A stretch of 64,000 bases of DNA from contig CAYQOX010000002.1 of NCBI GenBank assembly GCA_964419335.1, forward strand, positions 62,001 through 126,000, in the 5' to 3' direction. This stretch comes from CAYQOX01 sp964419335 (GTDB lineage: Bacteria > Hinthialibacterota > Hinthialibacteria > Hinthialibacterales > Hinthialibacteraceae). Under the pieces are notes generated by a model. The model saw nothing but the letters and a program-made list of their open reading frames with translations. It had not been told where the DNA came from and searched no databases. Every line of letters begins with the position of its first letter. Position 1 is the stretch's first letter. Shown here in pieces: positions 1 through 8,765 of the stretch. A program made the position numbers and the translations under genes.

Positions 1-2
1 GG

Positions 3-275
3 GTTCCTGAAGATGGTGAAGGGTATGAGGAAACCCTGAGCTCAAAAGAAATGCCGATTTATCTTGGTGAAACCTATCGTATCCAACTTGTATGGAGATA
101 TGGGAAGGCGAAATTGTTTGTCAATGATCAATTGTTGATTCAGCATGACTACGCCCCCTTAATCTTCTCGGCCAAAGGGCTGCGTGTGGTTCTCGGGAAA
201 AGCCCCGGTATGGGAGAATTAAATATGCCCGGCTTAACCTTTTCTAATGTGAAGATCACGTACCCGAATCTTTAA
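3..275 (+). CDS. C-terminal end of a secreted LamG-like / jelly-roll protein (5' truncated)
   Basis: The reading frame is open from the left window edge to a TAA at 273-275, so this is the tail of a longer gene. About 90 residues are visible. They alternate short beta-strand-like stretches (YRIQLVWRYGKAKLFVNDQLL, then LRVVLGKSPG) and end SNVKITYPNL. The 'apply, then display a short molecule or ligand' pattern with a final 'FSNVKI' strand is what the last strands of concanavalin-A-like/LamG or DUF1080-type domains look like. This is a fold guess, not a recognised family. A strong intrinsic terminator follows at 300-342, so it is the last gene of its unit. Confidence 0.6.
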   Translation, partial: VPEDGEGYEETLSSKEMPIYLGETYRIQLVWRYGKAKLFVNDQLLIQHDYAPLIFSAKGLRVVLGKSPGMGELNMPGLTFSNVKITYPNL

Positions 276-299
276 GCCTTCTTCTAATACGAGTACGAT

Positions 300-342
300 A
301 AATCCATGCGGGGTGTTTGATACGCTTCGCATGGATTTTTTT
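300..342 (+). terminator. Rho-independent terminator
   Basis: An 11-bp perfect stem (300-310 with 328-338, arms AAATCCATGCG / CGCATGGATTT) encloses a 17-nt loop and runs straight into a T tract ending at 342. It lies 25 nt after the stop of the truncated first gene and separates it from the permease downstream. Confidence 0.9.
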
Positions 343-433
343 GAATTTACCCAAAGACAAGGTACAGAGAAGAAGTGGCTTGATCGCATGGTGAAGTTGG
401 CCATTGACTTAATCTTTGTAAAGGGGGGTCTTC

Positions 434-1759
434 ATGCTAGATCGTTATTTTGGAATTAAAGAAAAGGGATCGACTATACAGCGGGAAGTACTGGGTGGAT
501 TAACGACTTTTCTCACGATGTGCTACATCATCTTTGTTCAGCCTACGATGTTATCGGCGACCGGCATGGATTCAGGAGCCGTGATGGTCGCGACCTGTAT
601 CTCGGCGGCACTTGCTACGTTTATTATGGCTTTCTGGGCGAATTATCCCATCGCCCTGGCTCCCGCGATGGGGCATAACGTGTTTTTTACATTCGTAGTG
701 TGCCAGACGATGGGGATCGAATGGCAAACGGCGTTGGGAGCCATTTTTATTTCGGGTCTGCTGTTTCTTATCCTTGGGCCGTTTGGAGTACGGGTGTTAA
801 TCGTACGTATGATTCCCACCTCGTTAAAACTCGCGATTGCGGTGGGTATCGGTTTGATGATTGCCCTATTGGGTTTCCAATGGGCAGGGGTGGTCGTCGA
901 TAATCCTTCTACGTTGGTGAGTATTGGCAGTTTGGTGAAGCCCTATGTGCTAGTGTCGGGGGCGGGGCTGCTGGCCGCCATGATTCTAACCTGTATGCAA
1001 ATACGCGGTGCGATTCTCGGTGGCATCGCGGTCGCGGCGATTGTAGGGGTTTTTGTGGATCTAATCTCGTTTGAGGGACTCTTTTCTATGCCGCCCTCTT
1101 TGGAACCCACTCTCCTTGCCTTGGATCCGATGAAGGCTTTCAACGTGGGATTATTGGAAATTATTTTTGTATTTTTTATTCTTGATTTGTTTGATACGGT
1201 GGGTACCTTGGTTGGTGTTGCGCAGTTGGGGGGATTTATGAAAGGGGATGAATTACCCAGGGCACGGCAAGCGTTTATGGCTGATGCGGTAGGCACTGTT
1301 TCAGGCGCAGTTATGGGAACTTCCACGGTGACGAGCTATGTGGAATCTTGTTCGGGAATTAGCGATGGGGCTCGCACAGGACTCGCCAGTGTGGTGACCG
1401 GGCTATTATTTTTGCTTGCTCTATTTTTATATCCTCTGGTGGAAATGCTAGGATCGGGGGTTGAATTGGAATCTGGAGCGATGGTTTATCCCGTAATTGC
1501 TCCTGCCTTAATTCTGGTGGGATATATGATGATCAAAGGGGTGAAGTTTATCCCGTGGGATGAGCCGACGGAAAGTATACCCGCCTTTTTGACTATACTT
1601 TTGATCGCGTTTAGTTTTTCCATCACCGAAGGAATCGCATTTGGATTTATGAGTTATACCGTACTTAAGTTGTTTACTGGAAAGATTCGGGATGTACATC
1701 CATTGATGATCGTAATTTCGATACTCTTCGCTTTTCGCTATTTTTATTTGACGGTGTAA
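434..1759 (+). CDS. NCS2-family (AzgA-like) purine permease
   Basis: Inner-membrane, probably proton-coupled, importer of nucleobases such as adenine, guanine or hypoxanthine. The 441-residue protein has the family's usual length and about a dozen hydrophobic segments. Diagnostic stretches are the N-terminal GGLTTFLTMCYIIFVQP, the NYPIALAPAMGHN segment that shapes the substrate site, the ILDLFDTVGTLVGVA helix and GTSTVTSYVESCSG. In classical AzgA proteins the second motif reads GMGLN, here AMGHN, so the exact substrate is open. The start is supported by a G-rich ribosome binding site at 423-428, 5 nt before the ATG. It is monocistronic between a terminator and a convergent gene. No purine riboswitch is apparent in the 90-nt leader. 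Confidence 0.9.
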   Translation: MLDRYFGIKEKGSTIQREVLGGLTTFLTMCYIIFVQPTMLSATGMDSGAVMVATCISAALATFIMAFWANYPIALAPAMGHNVFFTFVVCQTMGIEWQTALGAIFISGLLFLILGPFGVRVLIVRMIPTSLKLAIAVGIGLMIALLGFQWAGVVVDNPSTLVSIGSLVKPYVLVSGAGLLAAMILTCMQIRGAILGGIAVAAIVGVFVDLISFEGLFSMPPSLEPTLLALDPMKAFNVGLLEIIFVFFILDLFDTVGTLVGVAQLGGFMKGDELPRARQAFMADAVGTVSGAVMGTSTVTSYVESCSGISDGARTGLASVVTGLLFLLALFLYPLVEMLGSGVELESGAMVYPVIAPALILVGYMMIKGVKFIPWDEPTESIPAFLTILLIAFSFSITEGIAFGFMSYTVLKLFTGKIRDVHPLMIVISILFAFRYFYLTV

Positions 1760-1816
1760 ACGGAATGGATTATCTCTAAATTTGATAAAGACGTCCCGGT
1801 TAGCCCCATTCGGGTC

Positions 1817-4315
1817 TCAGTACGATCTCCAGTCTCTTACGGAGGTTGTTCCATAGGGCAAGGGGAGGCCATCGCGACCGGTGAGGATCGAGGTGATTTC
1901 CTGGTAATAGACTCCGTCGGATTCAATTCCCATATTGGAAGCAAAGAGGGTTTTGGACATTTCTCCATACCCAAACGCTAAATCCACGGGGCCAGACATC
2001 CAGCGGGTGAACACTGTGACTTCATGTTCGGGGTTCATCCGGTAGACAAAGCCATAGATTCCATCGGCTATATATAAGTAGCCCTGGTTGTCAAATGCCA
2101 TGCCTTGCAATGTTTCTGTAAAGGGTTCTACTACGGGTTCTAGGGTTTTGTCTTCTTGGAGGCGATAAACCCCGCAGTTACCCCGGTCATTCGTGATGAT
2201 GTAGAGATCTCCATCGGGTGAGTAGGCGATGTTGTTGGGATTCCGCAGTTCATCCACCAACACTTCCCGGGTACCATCCGTGTGGATACGCTCTACTGTA
2301 TCTGAGCCGATTTGGGTTACCACAAGGGTATTGTCTTCATCGAAAGCCATATTCACTGGATAGTTCAAATCCGGGACTACGACTTCCAGCGTACCATCCT
2401 TTAACACTTTTGAGATTGAGTGAGTTTTACCGTTTGAAACGTAGAGATCGCCATTATGGTCAAACGCCAGCGCGTTGGGGCCCAGGGATCCGCCGGATGT
2501 TTCTAAATCAGTGGCGACCGCTTCGGTCGCGCTTCCGATGGTGAAACGGTTAATGCTGCCTTCGTTGGTGTCGGCGTAATAGATTACGTTGTTTTTGTCT
2601 ATGGCAATGGGGTAGGGGAGTCCTCCCACGCGCATCACGGTTTTGGGCGGCGGCAGTTTAATCGCTGTGGAGGTATTCTTTTGCTCAGACGAATCGCTCA
2701 AGGTGATATAAAAGATTTCATCGGGGCTGATATCGAGGTCGATCTCCATCGGTTCATTTTCTTCAATTTCGAAAACCACATCCTCCTGTCCGCTTTCAAA
2801 AGTTAATGTCGCTGAAAGGGGATAAGTATCGTCTCCCACGGCTTGAGTGGGAATGGAGACATGGACACCGCTGGCGATGGGTTCTACCACCACGTCCGGC
2901 TCGAAGAAGAGGGGGGAGCCCCGATCGAAGGTGGTTCCTTCTGCAAATTGGATGGTATACACTCCGGTCAGACGTTCTTGAATTGATTGATCGGGTGAGG
3001 CCATGACTTTGACATGATAAGTGCCCGCGGGCAGAGTAAAGCCGCTCCAGATGGAAAACACACCGTCGAAGGAATCATCATTGTAATAGATTTCCTTTCC
3101 CGCCTCGTTATAGACCCGCATGGCGGGATCGAGATGGTGCCACGTGGGAGATACTAAAAGCGAGTAGGTTTTCCCTTCTTCGAGCGTGAAGGTGTATTCA
3201 TCCTCATCCCCGATGGGGCCGATCACGCCGGAGAAGAGGCTGCCATGTTCGAGGTGGATTCCGTCTTCTTCGTCTTCTTTAAGTTCGACGGACAATCCCA
3301 TTCCTCCCGCTAACTCAGGTGTATCTCCCGCTACGAACATGAATAATGTCTCATCATTTAAGGGGGTGAATCCGGGAATACTGGTGATGGGCATCTCAGA
3401 TTCCGAGGCGTAATTCGACTCGATCACGTTCATGTTTTTATCGCTGAGGGCGATGAAGGGGCGAAATCCATCCACGCCGGTGGCCACGAATTCGTAGACC
3501 TTCTCTGGTTTCAGTGCCACCTCATAACAATAAATATCCCCGGGGTAATCAACAGATTCTGAGACGGTAAAGGGGGGTGTGAATAACGGCACTTGTCTTC
3601 CAACGAGTTCATAGGGGCCGATAGAATGTTCATAAGCCCCTTGTACGAGAATTGTGTAAGTTCCTGTTATAGGGGGTGTATAGAGAAGTACAGAAGCGGT
3701 GCTGAAATAATCATTATTTACGGCTGCGATATTGCCTTGGGTATCAATGATTCCCAGCATGGAATCGAAAATACTTTTAGGGGTAATCAGATAAAAAAGC
3801 GCGGGTTGATCTTTTCGAAGGTATATTGGAAAGAGATCAAAATCCCCGGCCGGGCCGATAACCCCTTCTTTGCCCTCACCGAGAAAAAGATTGCGGTCGG
3901 GTTCATCGCCGTCATATTCCTGAATCAAGATCGTATAATCCACGGGTTGATCGATGTCATGAAATTCAATTTTAATTTTATGGGTTAAATCAGAAGTGAT
4001 GGGATGAAACAGGTAGGCACCTTGAAAGTTGGGCTCGTTTAGCCCTTGGTTTTCTGCGAGCACCCGATTTTGTATCGAGAGCAAGGAGAGGGTCACATCG
4101 AAATCACGTTCTTCCATATCCAAAATCGCTTCCAGGAAGAGATCCTTATGTCCCTCGAAGGTATAGATCATTTCCGGTTGATCAGGTGTTAGGGTTCCTT
4201 CCATTTCTTCGAAGAGTTTGAGTTCTCCCCCTTGTTGCCCCCAGGTCAATGGTGCATTCGTACTAAGATATAACCCGGCACTTACAAGAAATAAAAGTCT
4301 TGTGATTGATTTCAT
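1817..4315 (-). CDS. Secreted PPC-repeat / NHL beta-propeller protein with C-terminal DW-Y motif
   Basis: 832 residues beginning with a clear Sec signal peptide (hydrophobic core residues 5-20, AxG-type site near 26). Residues about 30-470 contain three to four PPC-like (pre-peptidase C-terminal) beta-sandwich repeats, recognisable by blocks such as DEDEYTFTLEEGKTYSLLV and LPAGTYHVKVMA. Residues about 565-800 are NHL/SMP-30-type propeller blades (ALAFDHNGDLYVSN, NIAYSPDGDLYIIT, GMAFDNQGYLYIAD). No catalytic motif is seen, so a binding or scaffolding role on the cell surface or in the medium is the most that can be inferred. The protein ends VRDWRSY, a signature shared with two other secreted proteins in the window. 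A weak AAGGAA ribosome binding site precedes the start. It is convergent with the permease, 57 nt away. Confidence 0.75.
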   Translation of the reverse strand: MKSITRLLFLVSAGLYLSTNAPLTWGQQGGELKLFEEMEGTLTPDQPEMIYTFEGHKDLFLEAILDMEERDFDVTLSLLSIQNRVLAENQGLNEPNFQGAYLFHPITSDLTHKIKIEFHDIDQPVDYTILIQEYDGDEPDRNLFLGEGKEGVIGPAGDFDLFPIYLRKDQPALFYLITPKSIFDSMLGIIDTQGNIAAVNNDYFSTASVLLYTPPITGTYTILVQGAYEHSIGPYELVGRQVPLFTPPFTVSESVDYPGDIYCYEVALKPEKVYEFVATGVDGFRPFIALSDKNMNVIESNYASESEMPITSIPGFTPLNDETLFMFVAGDTPELAGGMGLSVELKEDEEDGIHLEHGSLFSGVIGPIGDEDEYTFTLEEGKTYSLLVSPTWHHLDPAMRVYNEAGKEIYYNDDSFDGVFSIWSGFTLPAGTYHVKVMASPDQSIQERLTGVYTIQFAEGTTFDRGSPLFFEPDVVVEPIASGVHVSIPTQAVGDDTYPLSATLTFESGQEDVVFEIEENEPMEIDLDISPDEIFYITLSDSSEQKNTSTAIKLPPPKTVMRVGGLPYPIAIDKNNVIYYADTNEGSINRFTIGSATEAVATDLETSGGSLGPNALAFDHNGDLYVSNGKTHSISKVLKDGTLEVVVPDLNYPVNMAFDEDNTLVVTQIGSDTVERIHTDGTREVLVDELRNPNNIAYSPDGDLYIITNDRGNCGVYRLQEDKTLEPVVEPFTETLQGMAFDNQGYLYIADGIYGFVYRMNPEHEVTVFTRWMSGPVDLAFGYGEMSKTLFASNMGIESDGVYYQEITSILTGRDGLPLPYGTTSVRDWRSY

Positions 4316-4400
4316 GAAAATTCCTTCGCGATTTCAATTTAGTTTTCATTCACATTAAACCAAACCGTTCCCCATGTGAATCCAATCGTGTATAGAATTA

Positions 4401-5402
4401 TCACAAATTTTTTTGGTGATAGTGGTTCACAATTGGTTCAATCACAGAATAGATAGCCTTGCAAGTGTCCTCACTCAGTGGTACGCTGCCATCGCGGCAG
4501 TAGGGCGATACCTTCAATCCCGCCTCGCGTAAATAAGCGAAGCCGCTTTGATCTGGCGGTAGAGATTGGAAACCCTCCAAGGCGCGATTGACATCCATCT
4601 GCGCGCGTCTAGCGCTTTCTAAATCATCTCGGCTTACCGCTTCTAGAATGTACCGCAAGATTCCCGGATACACATTGCAGCCTTGACCAATGACCCCGGT
4701 GGCTCCGGTCACGAGGGCTTGATAGAAAACACCTTCGGAGCCAGCAATGAGGGTGAACGGTTCGTTTTCCACGGCATCGATCATCTGCCCTAGCCAATGT
4801 AAATCATTGGTAGAGAGTTTTAGACCGATGATGCGTTCCAGCGCGGCTAGACGTTTTAGCATGGTGGGTTTTACGGCATAGTCGCGGGGAATCATTTGGG
4901 GGTTATACATGACAAGGGGCAGGCGCGTGTGGGCATGCACACGTTCGTAATACTGCACAACTGTATCTTCCGCCTTCTCTCCTTCTTTTACTGGCAGGGC
5001 TGCGGGAATGACCAAAACCACGGCGGTCGCGCCTTTGTCTTCGGCATACTCACACAAACGCAGGGTTTCCTCAAGATAGCGTTGCGGGTTTGCTTTTCTC
5101 GAAAAATCACCATCATGAATCCCTGCGGTTCCTGCGAACACCGGTTTTTTTCCTTGGACGCAATCGATGACTACATCCAGCGATCGTCGAAACTCCTCTT
5201 CGGTGTAGGAAAACATTCTCCCTACGCCGCTGCGCCAAAATAAAGTTGTGATGGATTCTTCTTTTAGCAGCCAATGGCAATACCGTTCCAGGGAGGCTTC
5301 GTCGATTTGGCCTCTGGCATCGACCGGTGTGAACATGGGGCAAATGACCCCGCCCATGTAATTAGGATGCTTGGTGTTCGTGATTGGATGACAAAAACTC
5401 AT
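4401..5402 (-). CDS. Dihydrodipicolinate synthase (DapA/NAL) family lyase
   Basis: 333-residue (beta/alpha)8 aldolase of the class I Schiff-base superfamily that includes DapA, N-acetylneuraminate lyase and sugar-acid dehydratases. The Schiff-base lysine is Lys195 in IIGLKLST and the catalytic tyrosine is Tyr166 in LPLVMYNP, both at the expected spacing. GTAGIHDGD and GATGVIGQG match the conserved glycine-rich loops. The first substrate-contact loop (ITTLFWRSGVGRMFSYT) departs from the classical GTTGE of DapA, so lysine biosynthesis is less likely than catabolism of a keto-sugar acid or related compound. Its start codon overlaps the stop of the upstream gene by 4 nt (ATGA), implying translational coupling with the small protein at 5399-5815. 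Confidence 0.85.
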   Translation of the reverse strand: MSFCHPITNTKHPNYMGGVICPMFTPVDARGQIDEASLERYCHWLLKEESITTLFWRSGVGRMFSYTEEEFRRSLDVVIDCVQGKKPVFAGTAGIHDGDFSRKANPQRYLEETLRLCEYAEDKGATAVVLVIPAALPVKEGEKAEDTVVQYYERVHAHTRLPLVMYNPQMIPRDYAVKPTMLKRLAALERIIGLKLSTNDLHWLGQMIDAVENEPFTLIAGSEGVFYQALVTGATGVIGQGCNVYPGILRYILEAVSRDDLESARRAQMDVNRALEGFQSLPPDQSGFAYLREAGLKVSPYCRDGSVPLSEDTCKAIYSVIEPIVNHYHQKNL

Positions 5403-5815
5403 AGCGATTTCCTTGGCATTAAATGAATAGCACTCAGCAAAATTCCCAATGAACGCACATCCCCATTTTTATACAAGCGATCCGGCGACCAGGGATTTTT
5501 TACTTCGATCGTCAATTCTTCTTCTTCCAGTTCTAAATTCCCACTGCGCACACTCCATAAATTATGCTTCAAAGAGAAAGCGAGAGAAGAATTTCCGCAT
5601 GAGATTTTTCCTCTCAGCGGTTCTCCGCTATGTTCGGGGCGGGCGGTTAGGAGTAAATGTAGTGAATATCTTCCTTTCTCACAGCCGTGGTATACATTGG
5701 CTCTGGGCCCGGAAGCGCGAAAGATAATTCCCACAGGGTCTCGTTCTACGTCGTACCATCCATCGCGAAAGATTTTGTGATCGAAGTAGCCAGCCAGTAA
5801 AATTCGTTCGTTCAT
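5399..5815 (-). CDS. Small beta-rich protein of unknown function, coupled to the DapA-family lyase
   Basis: 138 residues without signal peptide or membrane segment. The layout (GWYDVERDPVG..., a stretch of short strands, NLWSVRSGNLELEEEELTIEV, then NPWSPDRLYKNGDVRSLGILLSAI) recalls a jelly-roll-like domain often attached to bacterial glycosyltransferases, where a W-x-P ... D-x-R-x-LG ending is typical. That resemblance is from memory of the pattern and has not been checked by search. The gene shares an ATGA overlap with the lyase that follows, so the two are made together. Catalytic residues cannot be named. Confidence 0.6.
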   Translation of the reverse strand: MNERILLAGYFDHKIFRDGWYDVERDPVGIIFRASGPRANVYHGCEKGRYSLHLLLTARPEHSGEPLRGKISCGNSSLAFSLKHNLWSVRSGNLELEEEELTIEVKNPWSPDRLYKNGDVRSLGILLSAIHLMPRKSL

Positions 5816-5849
5816 TGTAGCGGCAAAAAATTCCTTTCTCTCGGCTTGC

Positions 5850-5884
5850 TAAAAAAAATCTTCAGCCTACTTTTTTCGTAGGCT
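5850..5884 (-). terminator. Terminator-like hairpin in the leader of the 5399-5815 gene
   Basis: A 7-bp perfect stem (5864-5870 with 5878-5884, AGCCTAC/GTAGGCT) with a 7-nt loop. Read on the minus strand it is followed after five bases by a run of eight T (5851-5858), which is intrinsic-terminator geometry. It lies only about 50 nt upstream of the 5815 start, so it may be a leader attenuator or the end of an unseen transcript entering from the flagellar side. Confidence 0.4.
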
Positions 5885-5964
5885 TGTAGTTGTTATGTTT
5901 ATAAGTCTATATAAATCAAAATCTTAAGATTGCATTATTTCGCAGATTCTTTTTTTTGCTCTGT

Positions 5965-5980
5965 TGGTATGATGGTTGCT
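5965..5980 (+). promoter_or_regulatory. Sigma-54 type -24/-12 promoter of the flagellar operon
   Basis: The 16 bases TGGTATGATGGTTGCT fit the sigma-54 consensus TGGYACR-N4-TTGCW at nearly every defined position, with the invariant GG and GC separated by exactly 10 nt. Transcription would begin near 5990, leaving a leader of about 26-29 nt before flgF. Sigma-54 control of rod and ring genes is established in several flagellated phyla. Confidence 0.75.
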
Positions 5981-6018
5981 CATACATGAAATAACAATCT
6001 TTATTATAGGAGTTTATG

Positions 6019-6852
6019 ATGTTAACAGGGCTGTACTCCGCCGCCTCAGGCATGATGATGCAAGAACGAGTTCAAGATGTCATCGCCCAAAATTTGGCGG
6101 GTTCGCAGATGCCGGGCTTTCGCCGTGAGGAAGCCGTGATTCGCTCCTTTCCTGACGTGATGCTTTCTGAAACCTACCGGGGTATTGCTGCGAGCCAAGA
6201 GAAGCCTCGATATAATCATGCCATTGGCCGAGTCGGCACCGGAGCGGGAATCGATTGGGTCTATGTCGATCATACCCCCGGGCAAATGCAATACACAGGA
6301 GAAGAGACGAATGCGGCCATTTTTGGCGATGGTTTTTTTAACGTTCAAACTCCGGATGGCTTGCGCTACACCCGCGCGGGAGATTTCCTTGTCGATAACG
6401 AAGGCTACCTTGTTAGTAAACAAGGGTACTACGTAATGGGGGTTGGAGTAAATAACGATCATGTCCCTGAGCCCATCCAAGTTGGGGATAACGAGATTTA
6501 TATTAATCAGTTTGGTGAAATTTATCATCAGCAGCAACCGGCGCCTGGTAACCAAGGGCCAGCGACAGATGTATTAATTGATCAGCTAAAAATAACGGAC
6601 TTTCATGATAAGGATAAACTTTTCCGTGAGCCCGGCAATATTTTCCGGGCGGAAGAAGACGATCTGGATAATTTCAAGATTCCAGATTATTTCCGCGTGG
6701 GGCAGGGTTATATCGAACGGGCGAACACCGAGCCCACCACCGAGATGGTAAAAATGATTGATTCTTATCGTACTTTTGAAGCCAGTTCAAGGGTTCTCCG
6801 GGCCTTGGATGATACTCTACAGAAAGCAGTGAATGACGTAGCCCGTATGTAA
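6019..6852 (+). CDS. flgF: Flagellar basal-body rod protein FlgF
   Basis: Proximal-rod component of the flagellum, exported through the flagellar type III apparatus and placed in the periplasm. 277 residues from the second of two tandem ATGs. AGGAG at 6008-6012 is 6 nt from this ATG and only 3 nt from the first, so 6019 is preferred. The N-terminus (TGLYSAASGMMMQERVQDVI) is the rod/hook family signature. A beta-rich core contains IFGDGFFNVQTPDG and the YTRAGDF block, and the C-terminal helix ends with NTEPTTEMVKMIDSYRTFEAS, required for coiled-coil packing in the rod. It is the first gene of the flagellar operon, 75 nt before flgG, which is a paralogue. Confidence 0.88.
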   Translation: MLTGLYSAASGMMMQERVQDVIAQNLAGSQMPGFRREEAVIRSFPDVMLSETYRGIAASQEKPRYNHAIGRVGTGAGIDWVYVDHTPGQMQYTGEETNAAIFGDGFFNVQTPDGLRYTRAGDFLVDNEGYLVSKQGYYVMGVGVNNDHVPEPIQVGDNEIYINQFGEIYHQQQPAPGNQGPATDVLIDQLKITDFHDKDKLFREPGNIFRAEEDDLDNFKIPDYFRVGQGYIERANTEPTTEMVKMIDSYRTFEASSRVLRALDDTLQKAVNDVARM

Positions 6853-6927
6853 GATGTCAAGTTTTTCCATTGGAATGAAGAATCGATTACGTAATTAATC
6901 AAAAATTTGGTATAGAGGAGACAGAGA

Positions 6928-7716
6928 ATGCTTCGAGGACTTTTTACCGCCGCCGCCGGAATGCATGGGATGTCATTCATGGTGGACAACATTTCCAATA
7001 ACCTGGCCAATGCGAACACCTTCGGGTATAAACGTACGCGCGTCGACTTCCAGGATCTTCTCTACCAAACCATCAAACCCGCAGGGACTTCGGCTTATCA
7101 GGGATTGCGCCTTCCAACCGGGATTCAAGTGGGGCACGGGGTCCGGGTCGCGGGAACCCGGCGCGTATTCAATGAAGGATCTTTCCGTAATACGGAGAAT
7201 CCATTGGATATTGCCATCGCTGGCAAAAAGGGATTTTTCCAAATCCAACTGCCGGATGGAACGATAGGATATACGCGTGATGGGGCTTTCAATATGGATG
7301 ATGCGGGAAACCTAGTTACCTCCGACGGTTTTCTCTTAGAGCCTAACATCCAAATTCCCAATAATGCGACAGCTATTAATATCAGCGAGGAAGGAATTGT
7401 TTCTGCGGTCACGCCGGGCAACCAGATACAGCAGATTGGGAACATCCAGCTGGCGACCTTCGTGAATCCCTCTGGCCTGTCGGCTCAGGGAAAAAACCTT
7501 TTTGTTGAAACGGAATCATCAGGGAATCCCATCGCGGTTAATCCTGGAACTGATGGGGCGGGAATTTTGATGCAGGGATTTCTTGAAAATTCCAATGTAA
7601 GTGTTGCTGAAGAGTTGGTGAATCTTATCACCGCCCAGCGAGCTTTTGAAGTCAATTCGCGAGCGGTGCGGACTGGTGATGAGATGATTCAAACCGCTGT
7701 CAATCTAAAGCAGTAA
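6928..7716 (+). CDS. flgG: Flagellar distal rod protein FlgG
   Basis: Forms the distal rod that passes through the P and L rings. 262 residues, the family's normal length. Family blocks: N-terminal MLRGLFTAAAGMHGM and NNLANANTFGYKRTRVDFQDLLYQT, the ENPLDIAIAGKKGFFQI core, GYTRDGAFNMD, and the C-terminal NVSVAEELVNLITAQRAFE. The N-terminal and C-terminal heptads that form the rod's coiled coil are intact. A GAGGAG ribosome binding site lies 8 nt before the ATG. It sits between flgF and flgA, 12 nt before flgA. Confidence 0.95.
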   Translation: MLRGLFTAAAGMHGMSFMVDNISNNLANANTFGYKRTRVDFQDLLYQTIKPAGTSAYQGLRLPTGIQVGHGVRVAGTRRVFNEGSFRNTENPLDIAIAGKKGFFQIQLPDGTIGYTRDGAFNMDDAGNLVTSDGFLLEPNIQIPNNATAINISEEGIVSAVTPGNQIQQIGNIQLATFVNPSGLSAQGKNLFVETESSGNPIAVNPGTDGAGILMQGFLENSNVSVAEELVNLITAQRAFEVNSRAVRTGDEMIQTAVNLKQ

Positions 7717-7728
7717 TAGGGTGATATT

Positions 7729-8733
7729 ATGAAACGCGAATGGATTGTCTTTTCACTCACCTTTTCCATGATTGTCCTTTTCGCAGGATTGAACTCAAGT
7801 GCTGAGCAACCCGAAAAAACCACGATCTTTTTGAAAGAGGAATATGTAGTACCCAAGGATGCCACGGGGGAGATCAAAATCGGTGATGTGGCGAAATCCA
7901 TCCAGGCTCCTGATCTCGAATTAAAACAAAAACTGGCGGAACTCGAAGTGATGGAAGCGCCCAAACCGGGGGAAAAGGATCGTCTTCCCAGTAATTACAT
8001 TATTCTCGCGGTCCGTCGGGCGGGCTATCCTTATCATCAACTTTATCTTGAAGGTGCGAGTACGATTAATGTATACGGTCCAGGGAAACATGTCACCGTG
8101 CAAGAGATGATAGAAGCGATTTATGAAGATGTGAAAAAAGATACGGACTGGGATAAGGATGAGTTGATTCTTCGCGTGATTAGTGTACCGCCGCGGGATT
8201 GCTGGCTTCCCGATAAACCTATGGAAATGGTGGTCGAACGCAGCAATCTTACGCCTTATGGAACCTCGCGCTACGAAATTCAGTTTTTTGTCGACAATAT
8301 TTTGAAAGAGAAGGTTCCCTTTGTGGTTTCTGTCCAGCGTCAACGCAAAGCCTGGGTACCTACGCGAACGCTTCAACGAGGTGAAGTGGTCCAAGAAGAG
8401 GACCTGCGTGAGAAAATTCTGGTGTTCGATAGTGCGATAGAAGACGATCAGGTCGTGGACAACAAGGAAAAACTCATAGGGAAACGCTGCCGAACTGCAA
8501 TACGTAAAAATCAGCCGATCAAGTGGCATACGCTTGAAACTAACTACATCATGAAACGTGGCGACCTGGCGAATATGATTATTCGCAACAACGGCATGAC
8601 GATGGTGACCTCGGTCAAGGTGCAGGACCGTTGTGCGGTAGGCGATGTCGTTCATGTTAAAACCGCCCAGACGGGGCATACCGTAAAAGCCAAAGTTCTC
8701 AATCGAAAGTATGTCGTATGGGTGGCCTCATGA
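7729..8733 (+). CDS. flgA: Flagellar P-ring assembly chaperone FlgA
   Basis: Periplasmic chaperone needed for polymerisation of FlgI into the P ring. 334 residues with a Sec signal peptide (hydrophobic residues 6-22, cleavage near SSA-EQ). The C-terminal third carries the SAF-like fold: RTLQRGEVVQEEDLREK, then a KRCRTAIRKNQPIKWHTLE segment and the final RGDLANMIIRNNGM...VGDVVHVKT block typical of FlgA. The N-terminal 200 residues are longer than in enterobacterial FlgA (about 220 residues in total), as in many other phyla. Spacing of 12 nt after flgG and 32 nt before flgH indicates a single transcript. Confidence 0.88.
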   Translation: MKREWIVFSLTFSMIVLFAGLNSSAEQPEKTTIFLKEEYVVPKDATGEIKIGDVAKSIQAPDLELKQKLAELEVMEAPKPGEKDRLPSNYIILAVRRAGYPYHQLYLEGASTINVYGPGKHVTVQEMIEAIYEDVKKDTDWDKDELILRVISVPPRDCWLPDKPMEMVVERSNLTPYGTSRYEIQFFVDNILKEKVPFVVSVQRQRKAWVPTRTLQRGEVVQEEDLREKILVFDSAIEDDQVVDNKEKLIGKRCRTAIRKNQPIKWHTLETNYIMKRGDLANMIIRNNGMTMVTSVKVQDRCAVGDVVHVKTAQTGHTVKAKVLNRKYVVWVAS

Positions 8734-8765
8734 AGAATGGCTCCAAAGCGTAGGAGGTAAAAACC

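Noticed and set aside
343..433. Purine riboswitch before the NCS2 permease
   Set aside because: The 90-nt leader lacks the paired loops and conserved core of purine aptamers.
943..1326. 127-residue minus-strand frame inside the permease gene
   Set aside because: Shadow of the permease with no ribosome binding site or domain.
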